Source of the DNA: Paractinoplanes aksuensis
GTDB taxonomy: Bacteria > Actinomycetota > Actinomycetes > Mycobacteriales > Micromonosporaceae
Assembly: GCF_024137025.1 (NCBI RefSeq)
Contig: NZ_JAMYJR010000003.1
Location: 124,001 to 188,000, forward strand
Length of the DNA: 64,000 nucleotides
Direction of reading: 5' to 3'
Numbering within the stretch: the first letter of the stretch is position 1; every line of letters starts with the position of its first letter. The translations under genes were made by a program, and so were the position numbers. Positions 43,892 through 53,343 of the stretch are shown here, in pieces. Under the pieces are notes generated by a model. That model searched no databases, was not told where the DNA came from, and saw only the letters and a program-made list of their open reading frames with translations.

Positions 43892-45046
43892 ATGCGCAAG
43901 AAACTGTTGGCTATCGCCGCCGTCGGCCTGATGGCGACGGCCACCATGACTGCGTGTGATGACTCCGGTGATTCGGGTGACACGAGTAGTGGCAGTGGCA
44001 ACACGTCGTCGGGCAACGGCAAGGCGCGGGTCGGCGTGATCCTGCCCGACACCGAGAGCTCGAAGCGGTGGGGCAACGAGGACCCGAAGTTCCTGAAGGC
44101 CGCGTTCGACGAGGCGAAGGTGCCGGTCGAGATCGTGAACGCCCAGGGCGACCGGGCCAAGTTCGTGCAGACCGCCGAGTCGATGGTCAACAGCGGTGTC
44201 AAGGTGCTGATCATCGCCAACCTCGACTCGATCAGCGGCAAGGCCGCCCTCGACCTGGCCAAGAAGAAGAAGATCCCGACGATCGACTACGACCGTCTGA
44301 CCCTGAACGGCGGGGCCGACTACTACGTCAGCTTCGACAACAACAAGGTCGGCAGCCTCCAGGCGTACGGCCTGATCAAGTGCCTCGAGGCCAAGGGCGC
44401 CCAGAACCCGATCGTCGCGCAGCTCAACGGCTCGCCGTCGGACAACAACGCCCGCCTGTTCAAAGAGGGCTACGACATCCCGCTGAACGAGAAGTACGAC
44501 GCCGGCGAGTTCACCAAGGGCCCCGACCAGTGGGTGACGGACTGGGACCCGGACGAGGCCACCAAGCTCTTCGAGCAGATGCTCTCGCAGGCGCCGAACA
44601 TCCGGGGCGTGCTCGCGGCCAACGACGGCATCGGCGACGCCGTGATCAAGGTGCTGCGCAAGAAGAAGCTGAACGGCATCGTCCCGGTGACCGGGCAGGA
44701 CGCGACGCTCGAGGGCCTGCAGAACCTGCTGACCGGCGAGCAGTGCATGACGGTCTACAAGGCGACCAAGCTCGAGGCGGTCAACGCGGCCAGCCTAGCG
44801 GTCAAGCTCTTCAACAACGAGAAGCCGACCGTGGCCAACCAGCTGAAGGACCCGGAGTCGGGCGCGTACGTGCCGTTCGTGAGCCTGGAGCCCCAGGCGA
44901 TCACCCTCGCCAACATCAACAAGGTCGTGGCCGAGGACAAGTACGTCCCGCAGGCCACCCTGTGCAAGGGCAAGTACCTCGCGCTCTGCAAGCAGCACGA
45001 GGTCGGCACCTTCGTCAAGGCCGACGATGACGACGAGGACCGCTGA
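43892..45046 (+). CDS. xylose-type sugar ABC transporter substrate-binding lipoprotein
   Basis: The 384-residue protein has a lipoprotein signal (MRKKLLAIAAVGLMATATMT, then AC with lipobox Cys ~22) and a Ser/Gly tether. A periplasmic-binding fold of the XylF/RbsB group follows: VGVILPDTESSKRWGNEDPK, GDRAKFVQTAESMVNSGVKV, PTIDYDRLTLNGGADYYVSF and PVTGQDATLEGLQNLLTGEQ. It resembles D-xylose or ChvE-type binding proteins. No permease or ATPase gene is next to it, so it is an orphan receptor here, perhaps used by a transporter elsewhere or for sensing. Confidence 0.92.
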   Translation: MRKKLLAIAAVGLMATATMTACDDSGDSGDTSSGSGNTSSGNGKARVGVILPDTESSKRWGNEDPKFLKAAFDEAKVPVEIVNAQGDRAKFVQTAESMVNSGVKVLIIANLDSISGKAALDLAKKKKIPTIDYDRLTLNGGADYYVSFDNNKVGSLQAYGLIKCLEAKGAQNPIVAQLNGSPSDNNARLFKEGYDIPLNEKYDAGEFTKGPDQWVTDWDPDEATKLFEQMLSQAPNIRGVLAANDGIGDAVIKVLRKKKLNGIVPVTGQDATLEGLQNLLTGEQCMTVYKATKLEAVNAASLAVKLFNNEKPTVANQLKDPESGAYVPFVSLEPQAITLANINKVVAEDKYVPQATLCKGKYLALCKQHEVGTFVKADDDDEDR

Positions 45047-45051
45047 GCCGG

Positions 45052-46998
45052 TCAGTCACTCAGCGCCAGGCCGCCCGCGTCGAACCGGAGCAGCCGTGAG
45101 GTCGAGCCGCTCCGCAGCTCGACCTCGGCGCCGGGCCGGCCGTCGAGGTCGAGGGCGCGGACCGGAACCGGCTTCTCGTCCCGCCGGTACGGCAGCGTGA
45201 GGTCGAAGACCTGGCCCGCGGTGAGCACCGCCCGTGCCGTCCAGGTCCCGGCCCGCTCGTAGATCAGCACCGTGTCGGTCCGGCCGTCCCCGTCGAGGTC
45301 GGCCCGGACCGACGTGCGGCAGGTCGAGTCGGCCGGGACGAACGCGCCGCCCAGGCCGGGCCGGCAGACCCCCGGGCCCATCGCGCCGATCCGCTCCGCC
45401 TCGTCCGCCGGGAAACCGCCGGCCGGCTGGTCGTGGGTCAGCGCGGTCCAGGTGCCGTCGAGGGCGACGCACAGCCGGTAGTTCTGGCCACCGGCGGCGG
45501 TCTGCCGCACGATGCCGACGTCCTCGGGCGGCAGGCCCAGGTCGGACAGGCGGGCCGGATAGGTGAGCAGGTCGGGGTCGGCCAGGCCGTAGACGTACCC
45601 GTCGCGGGCCGTCTCGTCGCACGGCCAGCGCAGCGGCGGCGTGGTGACCAGGGCGGCCACGGCCTCGGTGACGGCCCGGCCGGTCAGGGTCGTGTTCGAC
45701 CACACCAGGCCGGGCGGGGGCAGCGCGCCGGGCAGGGCGTCGCGCAGCGCGGCCGCGTACAACTTCTCCTGGGTCGCCACGACGGAGGCCGGGATGGACC
45801 CGCCGGGCTCGTTGAGGGCCTTGCGGGGGATGACCGGGCTGCGCTCGGCGGTCACCCGCCAGCCCGCCCCGGCGCCGTCGTCGGGCCGGCCGGCGACGCC
45901 GGCGGGCAGCTCGCGGATCGCCGTCAGCACGGCCTGGGCCATCCCGTCGCGGTCCTGTTTGGCCAGCTTCTCGTCGGTTCCGGCGACGTTCTCGGGCAGG
46001 ATCCGCTCGGCCGCCAGTGCCGCGGTCACGCACAGCAGCACCCGATCGCCCCGGGCCGGATCGGCCGCGGGCCGGTCCAGCACGCACCGGACGGCCTGCA
46101 CGGTCACCTCGGCCGGGACGAAGGCCCGGCTCATGACCTCGACGACGTACTCGGCCACGGCCACGTCGGGACCGGTGCGGGTGACGAACTCGATCGTGCG
46201 GTAGTTGCCCGGCAGCGTGAGGTCGAGGGCGCCCTGACCGGGCAGGAACGTGTGATCACGATCGGCCGCGGCGACCCCGCGCCAGACCTCGTCGGCCAGG
46301 CCGGTGTCGCCGGGCTGGGCCACCGTGATCGGCGGGTAGGCGCCGAGCTCGGCGAACTGGCCGTAAGCCCGGTTGCCGGTCACTCGTAGCAGGGCCGGCC
46401 GGTCGACGGCGCCCGCGGCCACGCAGGTCTTCACGGCCTCGCCCTCGGCCCGGGCGGTCCACCGGTCGGAGCGGGTGGTGCCGCACTCCGGGTCCGGGGC
46501 GTCCTCGGCGCCGGACCCGGACGAGAAGTCGGGGGCGGTGACCCTCGTGTGCCCGGCCGACACGATCGACAGGTGGCCGACGATCGTCGTGATCGTGCGG
46601 GCCGTGGGGTCGACCAGGCCGCCCTGACCGCTCCACACCCCGTCCTCGCCGCGCGACACCACCGTGATGAGGTCGTCGGTGGCGGCCTCGCGCAGCGGCA
46701 GCCGCAGCGTGGCCGAGGTCAGCAGCCGGGCCCCGCCGAGCTCGATGTCGACCGGTTCGGTGAGCCAGCTCAGCCCGTGCGGGGCGGCCACGCTCGGCCG
46801 CGGCACGACCCGGACCTCGGTGTCCTGGCTCAGCGCGCCGGGCGCGAACCGCACCGCGACACCCTCGTCGGTGGTGACCGTGCCGCCCCGGAGCGCGCTG
46901 ACCTGGACGGCCGTCACCGGCGAGCGGAGCGACCACACGACGACGCCACCGACTGCCAGCAACACGGCCGCCACCATCGCGGCCAGGGCCACGCGCAC
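45052..46998 (-). CDS. large secreted/anchored protein with EF-hand-like C-terminus
   Basis: The 648-residue protein has an N-terminal membrane anchor (VALAAMVAAVLLAVGGVVVW). A beta domain follows (GGTVTTDEGVAVRFAPGALS), reminiscent of ZU5-like modules. Near the C-terminus is a DLDGDGRTDTV calcium-loop motif of the FG-GAP/VCBS type. There are several Cys, probably disulphide-bonded outside. I do not recognise a catalytic family. The GTG at 46998 is chosen because AGGAGGAG lies just before it. It is convergent with the xylose-type receptor gene, five bases apart. Confidence 0.75.
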   Translation of the reverse strand: MRVALAAMVAAVLLAVGGVVVWSLRSPVTAVQVSALRGGTVTTDEGVAVRFAPGALSQDTEVRVVPRPSVAAPHGLSWLTEPVDIELGGARLLTSATLRLPLREAATDDLITVVSRGEDGVWSGQGGLVDPTARTITTIVGHLSIVSAGHTRVTAPDFSSGSGAEDAPDPECGTTRSDRWTARAEGEAVKTCVAAGAVDRPALLRVTGNRAYGQFAELGAYPPITVAQPGDTGLADEVWRGVAAADRDHTFLPGQGALDLTLPGNYRTIEFVTRTGPDVAVAEYVVEVMSRAFVPAEVTVQAVRCVLDRPAADPARGDRVLLCVTAALAAERILPENVAGTDEKLAKQDRDGMAQAVLTAIRELPAGVAGRPDDGAGAGWRVTAERSPVIPRKALNEPGGSIPASVVATQEKLYAAALRDALPGALPPPGLVWSNTTLTGRAVTEAVAALVTTPPLRWPCDETARDGYVYGLADPDLLTYPARLSDLGLPPEDVGIVRQTAAGGQNYRLCVALDGTWTALTHDQPAGGFPADEAERIGAMGPGVCRPGLGGAFVPADSTCRTSVRADLDGDGRTDTVLIYERAGTWTARAVLTAGQVFDLTLPYRRDEKPVPVRALDLDGRPGAEVELRSGSTSRLLRFDAGGLALSD

Positions 46999-47081
46999 GA
47001 ATCTCCTCCTGGGTCCCGGGGGACCCACGGTAGGAAGGGCTCTCAAGTGCGGTGAACCTCCGGTCGGGCACGACCGTGCGC

Positions 47082-47405
47082 CTATTCGACGGCGAGCTCC
47101 CCCAGTTCGGACCAGCCGTCCTGGTCAACAGTCTGACTCACGATCTTGGGAGTCGCCCGCAGATACTGTGGCAGGTCTTGCTGGGCCTGCTTGAAGTGGG
47201 CCGAGCCGACGTGCGCAGCGCCCGCGTCACCGTCGCGGAACGCCTCGACCAGCACGTACTCGGTCGGGTCGTCGAGACTGCGGGACCAGTCGAACCACAG
47301 GCAGCCCGCTTCGCCGCGGGTCGCGGTCGTGAACGGGCCCGCGATCTCGGGCCAGCTGTCCGCGAACTCGGGCTTGATCGGGAACTTGGCCGTAATGAAG
47401 ATCAT
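47082..47405 (-). CDS. antibiotic biosynthesis monooxygenase (ABM) domain protein
   Basis: A 107-residue ABM domain: MIFITAKFPIKPEFADSWPE, then GCLWFDWSRSLDDPTEYVLV and HVGSAHFKQAQQDLPQYL. This is the pattern of small quinol monooxygenases of the YgiN group. These act as homodimers without cofactor, or are simply stress-related. A ribosome site AAGGGAG precedes the ATG. It is divergent from an IclR regulator, which may control it. Confidence 0.85.
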   Translation of the reverse strand: MIFITAKFPIKPEFADSWPEIAGPFTTATRGEAGCLWFDWSRSLDDPTEYVLVEAFRDGDAGAAHVGSAHFKQAQQDLPQYLRATPKIVSQTVDQDGWSELGELAVE

Positions 47406-47474
47406 GTCGAACTCCCTTTCGCGCGATCAGTCAACGGTCTTCCACCATCTGTACCAGGGCCGCAGGCTGGGGTG

Positions 47475-48275
47475 ATGAACAAGGGCACCGGGGTCCTGCA
47501 GTCCGTCGAGCGGGCCATGCGCGTGCTCGACCACATCGCCGCCGCACCCGGTCCGGTGCAGGCCAAACAGGTCGCCGCGGCCCTCGGGCTGACCCTGCCC
47601 ACCACGTACCACCTGCTCACCACGCTGGTCACCGGCGGCTATCTGGTGCATCTGACCGACGAGCGGGCCTACGCCCTCGGCCACCGCGTCGACGACCTGG
47701 CCCGCGGCCTGCACCGCCAGATCGAGGCGTCGCCCGAGGTGCAGCGGGTGGCCTCGGTGATCCACCGCGAGGCGCAGGCCGCGGCCTACTACGCCGCGCT
47801 GCGCGACGCCGAGATGATCGTCGCCCACGTCGTCGAGTGCGCCCTGCACCCGCGCATCCAGCCGCTCGCCATCGGTTTCCATCAGGCCCCGCACGCCACC
47901 GCGTTCGGCAAGCTGATGCTGGCCCAGCTGCCCGCCGACGACCGCGAGACCCTGCTCGAGCACACCGGCACCCCGGCCGTCACACCGGCCACGGTGACCG
48001 ACCGCGACCTGCTCGCCCGGCAACTGCGGCAGGTCCGCGGCACCGGCCTGGCGGTCGAGGTGGATGAGTTCCAGGCCGGTCTGAGCTGCATGGCCGCCCC
48101 GGTCACGGACGCCGCCGGACGTTTCGTCGGCGCGGTGGCCGTCTCCATGCCGACGACCCGGCTGCGCGCGGACAGGTGGTCGGTCGAGCGGGCGGTGCGG
48201 CTGGGCGCCGTCCGCGCCACGCGGGCCGTCGCCCTCACCACCGCCGCCCGCACCGGCCGCATCACTCCACCTTGA
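47475..48275 (+). CDS. IclR family transcriptional regulator
   Basis: The 266-residue protein has an N-terminal winged helix (VLQSVERAMRVLDHIAAAPG, QVAAALGLTLPTTYHLLTTL) and the IclR effector domain (HATAFGKLMLAQLPADDRET, GLAVEVDEFQAGLSCMAAPV). Such regulators sense small aromatic or carboxylic compounds. It is divergent from the ABM gene. Its last 14 bases overlap the convergent amidohydrolase gene, so both are plausible targets along with the dehydrogenase beyond. Confidence 0.9.
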   Translation: MNKGTGVLQSVERAMRVLDHIAAAPGPVQAKQVAAALGLTLPTTYHLLTTLVTGGYLVHLTDERAYALGHRVDDLARGLHRQIEASPEVQRVASVIHREAQAAAYYAALRDAEMIVAHVVECALHPRIQPLAIGFHQAPHATAFGKLMLAQLPADDRETLLEHTGTPAVTPATVTDRDLLARQLRQVRGTGLAVEVDEFQAGLSCMAAPVTDAAGRFVGAVAVSMPTTRLRADRWSVERAVRLGAVRATRAVALTTAARTGRITPP

Positions 48276-49203
48276 GGTCGTACAGGTGGGCGGCGTTCAA
48301 GCCCAGGATCTTCTGCTTGATGGCCGGCGTGAGGACCCCGTACTCGCTCTGCAGGTCGTCCGGGATCTGGAAGTCGACGAACCGCTCGACCAGCCACTTC
48401 GGGTGCCCGACGGCGTAGTTGCTGCCGAACAGGATGCGGTTCTCGCCGATCCAGTAGAGCAGCTCGCCGATGATCCGCGCGAAGTAGCGCGGCCGGGTGT
48501 GCAGGAACGGCAGGGCCACCGCCAGACCGCCGTACACATTGGGCTCCTGAGCCGCGGTCCAGCAGAAATCCTCGATCCGGGGCAGCCCGACGTGCTCGAC
48601 GAAGAAGCGCAACCCAGGGAAGGCGGTGGCCGCGTCGTCGACGTCCGCCAGGTCTCCGTTCGTCGGGTGCACGTGAATGTTGCGGATGCCCAGTTCCTGG
48701 CACTTCTCGAGATACCGGTGGGCCCACGGGTCGCTCAGTCGCCAGCCCTTGCTGATCCCCTTCCACTCGGCCGGGCCCACCAGGACCCCCGGTAGCTGCC
48801 AGCGTTCGTGCAGCGCCTCCAGTTCGGCCAGCCCGGCCTCGCCGTCCCGCGGATCCCAGCGGCCGTTGACGATGAACCGGCCCGGATGCCGCTGGGCGAT
48901 CTCGCCGTTCTGCTCGGTCGTCTCGAAGCCGTTGACGAACCAGTCCGGCCGGCCGGTCGGCTGCAGGATCGCCACGTCGTCGGGCCCGGCCTCGAACAGG
49001 TCGTCGATCAACCGCTGTTCGGGGTAGCGCTCGAACTCCTCCAGCGTCCACCGGTGTTCGTCGGGGGAGAGGCGGCGGTGGAAGCCGTACAGGCCCCGGA
49101 CGAAACCCTCGCCGTACCGGTTGATCTGGTTGGCCGGGCTGCCGTCCCAGAAGTGCACGTGCCCGTCGACGACGAAGTAGCTCTGCCCGTCGGAGTGGAA
49201 CAC
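48262..49203 (-). CDS. amidohydrolase family protein (amidohydrolase_2)
   Basis: A 313-residue TIM-barrel metal hydrolase: VVDGHVHFWDGSPANQINRY at the start, FIVNGRWDPRDGEAGLAELE, RNIHVHPTNGD, FFVEHVGLPRIEDFCW and ILFGSNYAVGHPKW with the late catalytic Asp replaced by Asn in GSNY. From memory, the pattern is that of amidohydrolases encoded in actinobacterial propane monooxygenase (prm/mim) clusters, but no monooxygenase genes are present. It lies immediately downstream of the alcohol dehydrogenase gene on the same strand, one base apart. Confidence 0.88.
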   Translation of the reverse strand: MFHSDGQSYFVVDGHVHFWDGSPANQINRYGEGFVRGLYGFHRRLSPDEHRWTLEEFERYPEQRLIDDLFEAGPDDVAILQPTGRPDWFVNGFETTEQNGEIAQRHPGRFIVNGRWDPRDGEAGLAELEALHERWQLPGVLVGPAEWKGISKGWRLSDPWAHRYLEKCQELGIRNIHVHPTNGDLADVDDAATAFPGLRFFVEHVGLPRIEDFCWTAAQEPNVYGGLAVALPFLHTRPRYFARIIGELLYWIGENRILFGSNYAVGHPKWLVERFVDFQIPDDLQSEYGVLTPAIKQKILGLNAAHLYDLKVE

Positions 49204-49204
49204 G

Positions 49205-50203
49205 TCAGGGCACCAGGATGCCGCGCCCCTGCAGCCGGCCGGCCTCCAGATCGTCCATCGCCTCGTTCACCGCGCTCAGCGGATATTGCCGCGTGTGCAG
49301 CGTGACCTTGCCCTGGGCGGCCAGCGTCATCAGCTCGTCGAGGTCGTTGTACGAGCCGACCAGGTTGCCGATGATGTTGCGCTCGGTCGAGATCAGGTCG
49401 ATCGTCGGGATGTTCACCGCGCCGCCGTAGCCGATCACGTAGTAGCTGCCGGCCCGCCGGGTCATCGTCAGGCCGAGCGCCTCGGCCCCCTGCTCACCGA
49501 CGAAGTCGAGCACCACGTCGGCGCTGTCGGTCAGGTCGTTGCCGTTCGCGACGACCTCGTGCGCGCCCAGTTCGGTGGCGAGCTCGCGGGCCTTCTCGTT
49601 GGGGTCGATCACGACGACCCGGGCCGCGGTCATGGCGAGCAGGCACTGGATGCCGATGTGGCCGAGCCCGCCGGCGCCGATCACCACGACGGTCTGGCCG
49701 GGATAGAGCAGAGGCACTGCTTTCCGTACGGCGTGATACGCGGTCAGCCCGGCGTCGGCGAGCGCGGCCACGGCCGCCGGTTCCAGGCCGTCCGCGAGCT
49801 TGACCACCGACCGCGCGCTGGTCAGCAGGTATTCGGCCATGCCGCCGTCGGTGTCGATGCCGGGGAATTGCGAGTTCTCGCAGTGCACGTCGTCGCCCGA
49901 ACGGCACGCCCGGCACAGCCCGCAGGTGACCAGCGGGTGCAGGATCACCGCGTCGCCGGGGGAGACGTTGGTGACCGCGCTGCCGACCGCCCGCACCCAG
50001 CCGGCGTTCTCATGACCGATCGTGTACGGCAGTTGCACACCCGACTTCTCGGCCCACTGCCCTTCGATGATGTGCAGGTCGGTGCGGCACAGTCCGGCCG
50101 CGCCGACCTGCACGAGCACGTCGAACGGACCGCTGACCTCGGGCTCGGCCACGTCGTCGATCGACGGTCGCTTGCCATAGGAGTGAACACGGACAGCCTT
50201 CAT
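49205..50203 (-). CDS. zinc-type NAD(P)-dependent alcohol dehydrogenase
   Basis: The 332-residue medium-chain dehydrogenase has catalytic-zinc ligands in AAGLCRTDLHIIEGQW and TIGHENAGWVRAVG. The structural zinc Cys lie in CGLCRACRSGDDVHC, and the Rossmann motif VVIGAGGLGHIGIQ is near residue 172. A ribosome site GGGAGG is upstream of the ATG. It is first in a two-gene unit with the amidohydrolase. Together these resemble the accessory genes of propane/2-propanol oxidation clusters, so a secondary alcohol is a reasonable but unproven substrate. Confidence 0.92.
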   Translation of the reverse strand: MKAVRVHSYGKRPSIDDVAEPEVSGPFDVLVQVGAAGLCRTDLHIIEGQWAEKSGVQLPYTIGHENAGWVRAVGSAVTNVSPGDAVILHPLVTCGLCRACRSGDDVHCENSQFPGIDTDGGMAEYLLTSARSVVKLADGLEPAAVAALADAGLTAYHAVRKAVPLLYPGQTVVVIGAGGLGHIGIQCLLAMTAARVVVIDPNEKARELATELGAHEVVANGNDLTDSADVVLDFVGEQGAEALGLTMTRRAGSYYVIGYGGAVNIPTIDLISTERNIIGNLVGSYNDLDELMTLAAQGKVTLHTRQYPLSAVNEAMDDLEAGRLQGRGILVP

Positions 50204-50258
50204 CGGCTACGCCTCCCTGATGGTTACCGGAGGTCTTCGAGAGTGCGCAGCCGACGGC

Positions 50259-52382
50259 TCAGTGCGTAAGTTCGGGTTCAGATGATGACAACGGCTGGGC
50301 CGATTTGTCGTCCGGCTCGTCGAGCTTGTGGGTCAGCTTGCTCGGCCACCACATCCAGCGGCCGACGTCGAGGTTGAGCGCGGTCACCAGCACCGACCGC
50401 ACGATCAGCGTGTCGAGCAGGACGCCGAAGGCCACCGCGAAGCCGATCTGCACGAACGCCACCAGCGGCAGGCTGGCCAGCGCGGCGAACGTGCCGGCGA
50501 GCACGATGCCGGCCGACGTGATCACGCCGCCGGTCGCGGCCAGGCCGATCAGGGCGCCGCGCCTCGTGCCGTGGGTGATCGCCTCTTCCCGCACCCGGGT
50601 CATCAGGAAGATGTTGTAGTCGATGCCCAGCGCGACCAGGAAGACGAACACGAACAGCGGGAACGATGTGTCCTCGGCCGGGAAGTCGAGGATGTGGCGG
50701 AAGACGAGCACGCTGACACCCAGCGCGGCCGCGAACGACAGCACCACGGTCGCGATGAGGATCAGCGGCGCCACGATCGCCCGCAGCAGCAACCCGAGAA
50801 TGATCAGCACCACCAGCAGCACGAGCGGGATGATCAGCCGGTTGTCGTGGTCGTTGGCGGTATTGATGTCGAGCAGGATGGCCGAGCCGCCGCCGACCTT
50901 GGCGTCCGCGCCCGGTATCGCGTGCAGCGCGTCGCGGGCCCGCTCGACCGTCTGTTGCGCGGCCTGGCTGTCGGGCGCGCTGGCCAGCGTGCCGTCGATC
51001 AGGGCCAGGTTCCCGCGGACGACCGGTTCGGCCACCTCGCTGATGCCGGGCACCGCGGCCAGACCGCGACTGACCTCGGCCGCGCTCGCCGCGTTGGCGA
51101 TCACGGTGACGGGCTGGCCGCCGCCGGCCGGGAAGTGCCGGGCCAGCGCCTCCTCGGCCACCGTCGAGGGCTGCTCGGTGGTGAACTGGTCGGCCTGGGT
51201 CAGCCCGGTCGCGTTGAGCTGAAGCAGCCCCAGCGCCATGGCGCCGAGCACGAGCGACGTGGTGATCCAGACGCGGCGCGGGTGGCGGGCGATGCGGCCG
51301 CCGAGCCGGGCCCAGACGCCGGTCGCGGTGGGTTCGGGCGTGCCGAACCGGGGGCGGGCCGGCCAGAACAGCCAGCGGCCGAAGATGACCAGCAACGCCG
51401 GCAGCAGGGTGACCATCGCGGCCAGGCCGACCACGATGCCGAGCGCGGCCACCGGGCCCAGACCGGCCGTCGAGTTGAGCTCGGCCAGGGTCAGGCAGGT
51501 CATGCCGATGGCCACCGTGGCCGCGCTGGCGATGATGGCCGGGCCCGCGCGGTGCAGGGCGAACTGCATCGCCTCGTGCCTGTCCTCGTGGCGGCGCAAC
51601 TCTTCGCGGTAGCGGGCGACCAGCAGCAGGGCGTAGTCGGTGCCGGCGCCGAAGACGAGCACGGTGAGAATGCCCGCGCTCTGCGCGTTGACGGTCAGCC
51701 CGGCGTGCTTGGCCAGCAGATAGATCAGAGCCTGGGAGCCGGCCAGGGCCACGCCGGCGGTCAGGATCGGCAGCAGCCACAGCACCGGGCTGCGATATGT
51801 GACGAGCAGGATGATCGCGACGACGGCCAGGGTCGTGTAGAGCAGGGTGCCGTCGATGCCGGCGAAGGCCCCGGCCGAGTCGGCCGCCACGGCGATCGGG
51901 CCGGCCAGATAGACGTCGAGGCCGCCCGGCGCGCCCTGCTCGGCGGTGTTCTTGAGGCCGTCGGCGATGTCGGGCAGCGCCTCCCAGCCGTCGCTGTCGA
52001 TCTTGATGGGGACGATGACCTCGACGGCTGCCTTGTCCGGCGACTCGATCGGGCCGACGACCTGGCCGCTCACGCCCTCGGCGCCGGCCAGGGCCCGCGC
52101 GTCGTCGGCGGCCGCGGCGCGGTCGGCGTCGGTGAGCCCGCCGGTGCGCTCGTAGACCACGATGGCGGGCGCGATGTCGTCCGGCTGGAACTGCCGCTGC
52201 AACTCGGCGACCTGGGTCGACTCGGCGCCGCCGGGCAGCCAGGCCGAGTTGTCGTTCTCTTGCACCTCGCCCAGCTTGCCGGCCAGCGGCCCGGCCAGAC
52301 CCAGCACGACGATCCACAGAGCGAGCACGATCCACTTCGACCAGCGGCCGCAGACCAGTCTCGCCACCCCACCCGTTGCCAT
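50259..52382 (-). CDS. MMPL family transporter
   Basis: The 707-residue membrane protein has two repeated halves, each with one leading helix, a soluble domain and a bundle of helices. Marks of the family are WKI-like ARLVCGRWSKWIVLALWIVV at the start, GAGTDYALLLVARYREELRR near residue 250, and FLVALGIDYNIFLMTRVREE near 590. MMPL proteins are proton-driven exporters of lipids or drugs (RND superfamily). No lipid-synthesis gene adjoins it, so the cargo is unknown. Confidence 0.93.
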   Translation of the reverse strand: MATGGVARLVCGRWSKWIVLALWIVVLGLAGPLAGKLGEVQENDNSAWLPGGAESTQVAELQRQFQPDDIAPAIVVYERTGGLTDADRAAAADDARALAGAEGVSGQVVGPIESPDKAAVEVIVPIKIDSDGWEALPDIADGLKNTAEQGAPGGLDVYLAGPIAVAADSAGAFAGIDGTLLYTTLAVVAIILLVTYRSPVLWLLPILTAGVALAGSQALIYLLAKHAGLTVNAQSAGILTVLVFGAGTDYALLLVARYREELRRHEDRHEAMQFALHRAGPAIIASAATVAIGMTCLTLAELNSTAGLGPVAALGIVVGLAAMVTLLPALLVIFGRWLFWPARPRFGTPEPTATGVWARLGGRIARHPRRVWITTSLVLGAMALGLLQLNATGLTQADQFTTEQPSTVAEEALARHFPAGGGQPVTVIANAASAAEVSRGLAAVPGISEVAEPVVRGNLALIDGTLASAPDSQAAQQTVERARDALHAIPGADAKVGGGSAILLDINTANDHDNRLIIPLVLLVVLIILGLLLRAIVAPLILIATVVLSFAAALGVSVLVFRHILDFPAEDTSFPLFVFVFLVALGIDYNIFLMTRVREEAITHGTRRGALIGLAATGGVITSAGIVLAGTFAALASLPLVAFVQIGFAVAFGVLLDTLIVRSVLVTALNLDVGRWMWWPSKLTHKLDEPDDKSAQPLSSSEPELTH

Positions 52383-52562
52383 ACGTTCCCCCCGAAACGT
52401 GGTGTCAGACGGGCGGAGCGTATGCCCGAGCGCGGTTCCAGCTGAACCCTACTCAGGGTGATTTAAGGGTGACCCCTGACACGTTCCGTCCACAATGGGC
52501 ACTAATGAGGGAAACGTCCCTTGGGCCACTCCGGTCGCGGCGACCAAGGTCATTTCGGCATA

Positions 52563-52835
52563 ATGCCATGGGTGACCAATTGGGAATACGCGCGGCTCGA
52601 ATACCGCGCCGCGGGCACGCTCGGCGCCGACCGGTTCATGGACTGGACGGCCACCTTCCACCACCCCGGCGGCATCCTGCGCTGGGGCACCGACGAGCGC
52701 TTCGACGACCTGCGCCACCTCAACCGGGCCGGGGCGGCCGGATGGCAGGCGTACGACCGCACGGCGATGCACGTCCACAACGAGCCCCACCGGCTGAGCA
52801 GCGTCACTTATTCGATGCGGCGATCCGTGCCGTAA
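52563..52835 (+). CDS. small conserved hypothetical protein
   Basis: A 90-residue protein (MPWVTNWEYARLEYRAAG onwards; GGILRWGTDERFDDLRHLNR, AAGWQAYDRTAMHVHNE). The layout, a strand with WEY and later GWQAYD, resembles DUF4177-like small proteins. No signal peptide is visible. The ATG at 52563 is used; a GTG three codons later is possible. It lies just upstream of smpB. Confidence 0.65.
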   Translation: MPWVTNWEYARLEYRAAGTLGADRFMDWTATFHHPGGILRWGTDERFDDLRHLNRAGAAGWQAYDRTAMHVHNEPHRLSSVTYSMRRSVP

Positions 52836-52838
52836 AGC

Positions 52839-52844
52839 TATGGT
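52839..52844 (+). promoter_or_regulatory. -10 element TATGGT of smpB
   Basis: TATGGT, six bases, GTG at 52851: leaderless arrangement that fixes the smpB start. Confidence 0.5.
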
Positions 52845-52850
52845 TCCTGC

Positions 52851-53336
52851 GTGAGCAGGGAGACCGGGCGCAAACTGATCGCCTCGAACAAGAAGGCGCG
52901 GCACGACTACGCGATCCTCCGTACGTACGAGGCGGGTCTCGTGCTGGCCGGCACCGAGGTCAAGTCACTGCGCGAGGGTCGCGCGTCGCTCGTCGACGCG
53001 TTCGCTCAGGAGCACGAGGGCGAGATCATGCTCTACGGGCTGCACATCGCGGAGTACGGCTACGGCAGCTGGACCAACCACGCGCCCCGCCGCACCCGCA
53101 AGCTCCTGCTGCACAAGTCCGAGATCCAGCGGATCCTGGCCCAGCTGCGCGACGGCAACGGGCTCACCCTGGTGCCGCTCTCGATGTACTTCAACGAGGG
53201 CTGGGCCAAGGTCGAGCTCGGGATGGCCCGCGGCCTCAAGTCGTACGACAAACGGCAGGTGCTGGCCGAGCGCGACGCCAAGAAAGAGATCGCGCACGAG
53301 ATGGGCCGCCGGTTGAAGGGCCGCCCGGCTCGGTAG
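52851..53336 (+). CDS. smpB: SsrA-binding protein SmpB
   Basis: A 161-residue Smp[72 protein letters not shown] and the basic tail [20 protein letters not shown]. It binds tmRNA and brings it to stalled ribosomes for trans-translation. In many genomes ssrA (tmRNA) lies close by, but I found no tmRNA-like sequence next to it here. The LLM oxidoreductase gene follows within a few bases and may be cotranscribed. Confidence 0.98.
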   Translation: MSRETGRKLIASNKKARHDYAILRTYEAGLVLAGTEVKSLREGRASLVDAFAQEHEGEIMLYGLHIAEYGYGSWTNHAPRRTRKLLLHKSEIQRILAQLRDGNGLTLVPLSMYFNEGWAKVELGMARGLKSYDKRQVLAERDAKKEIAHEMGRRLKGRPAR

Positions 53337-53343
53337 AGTGATC

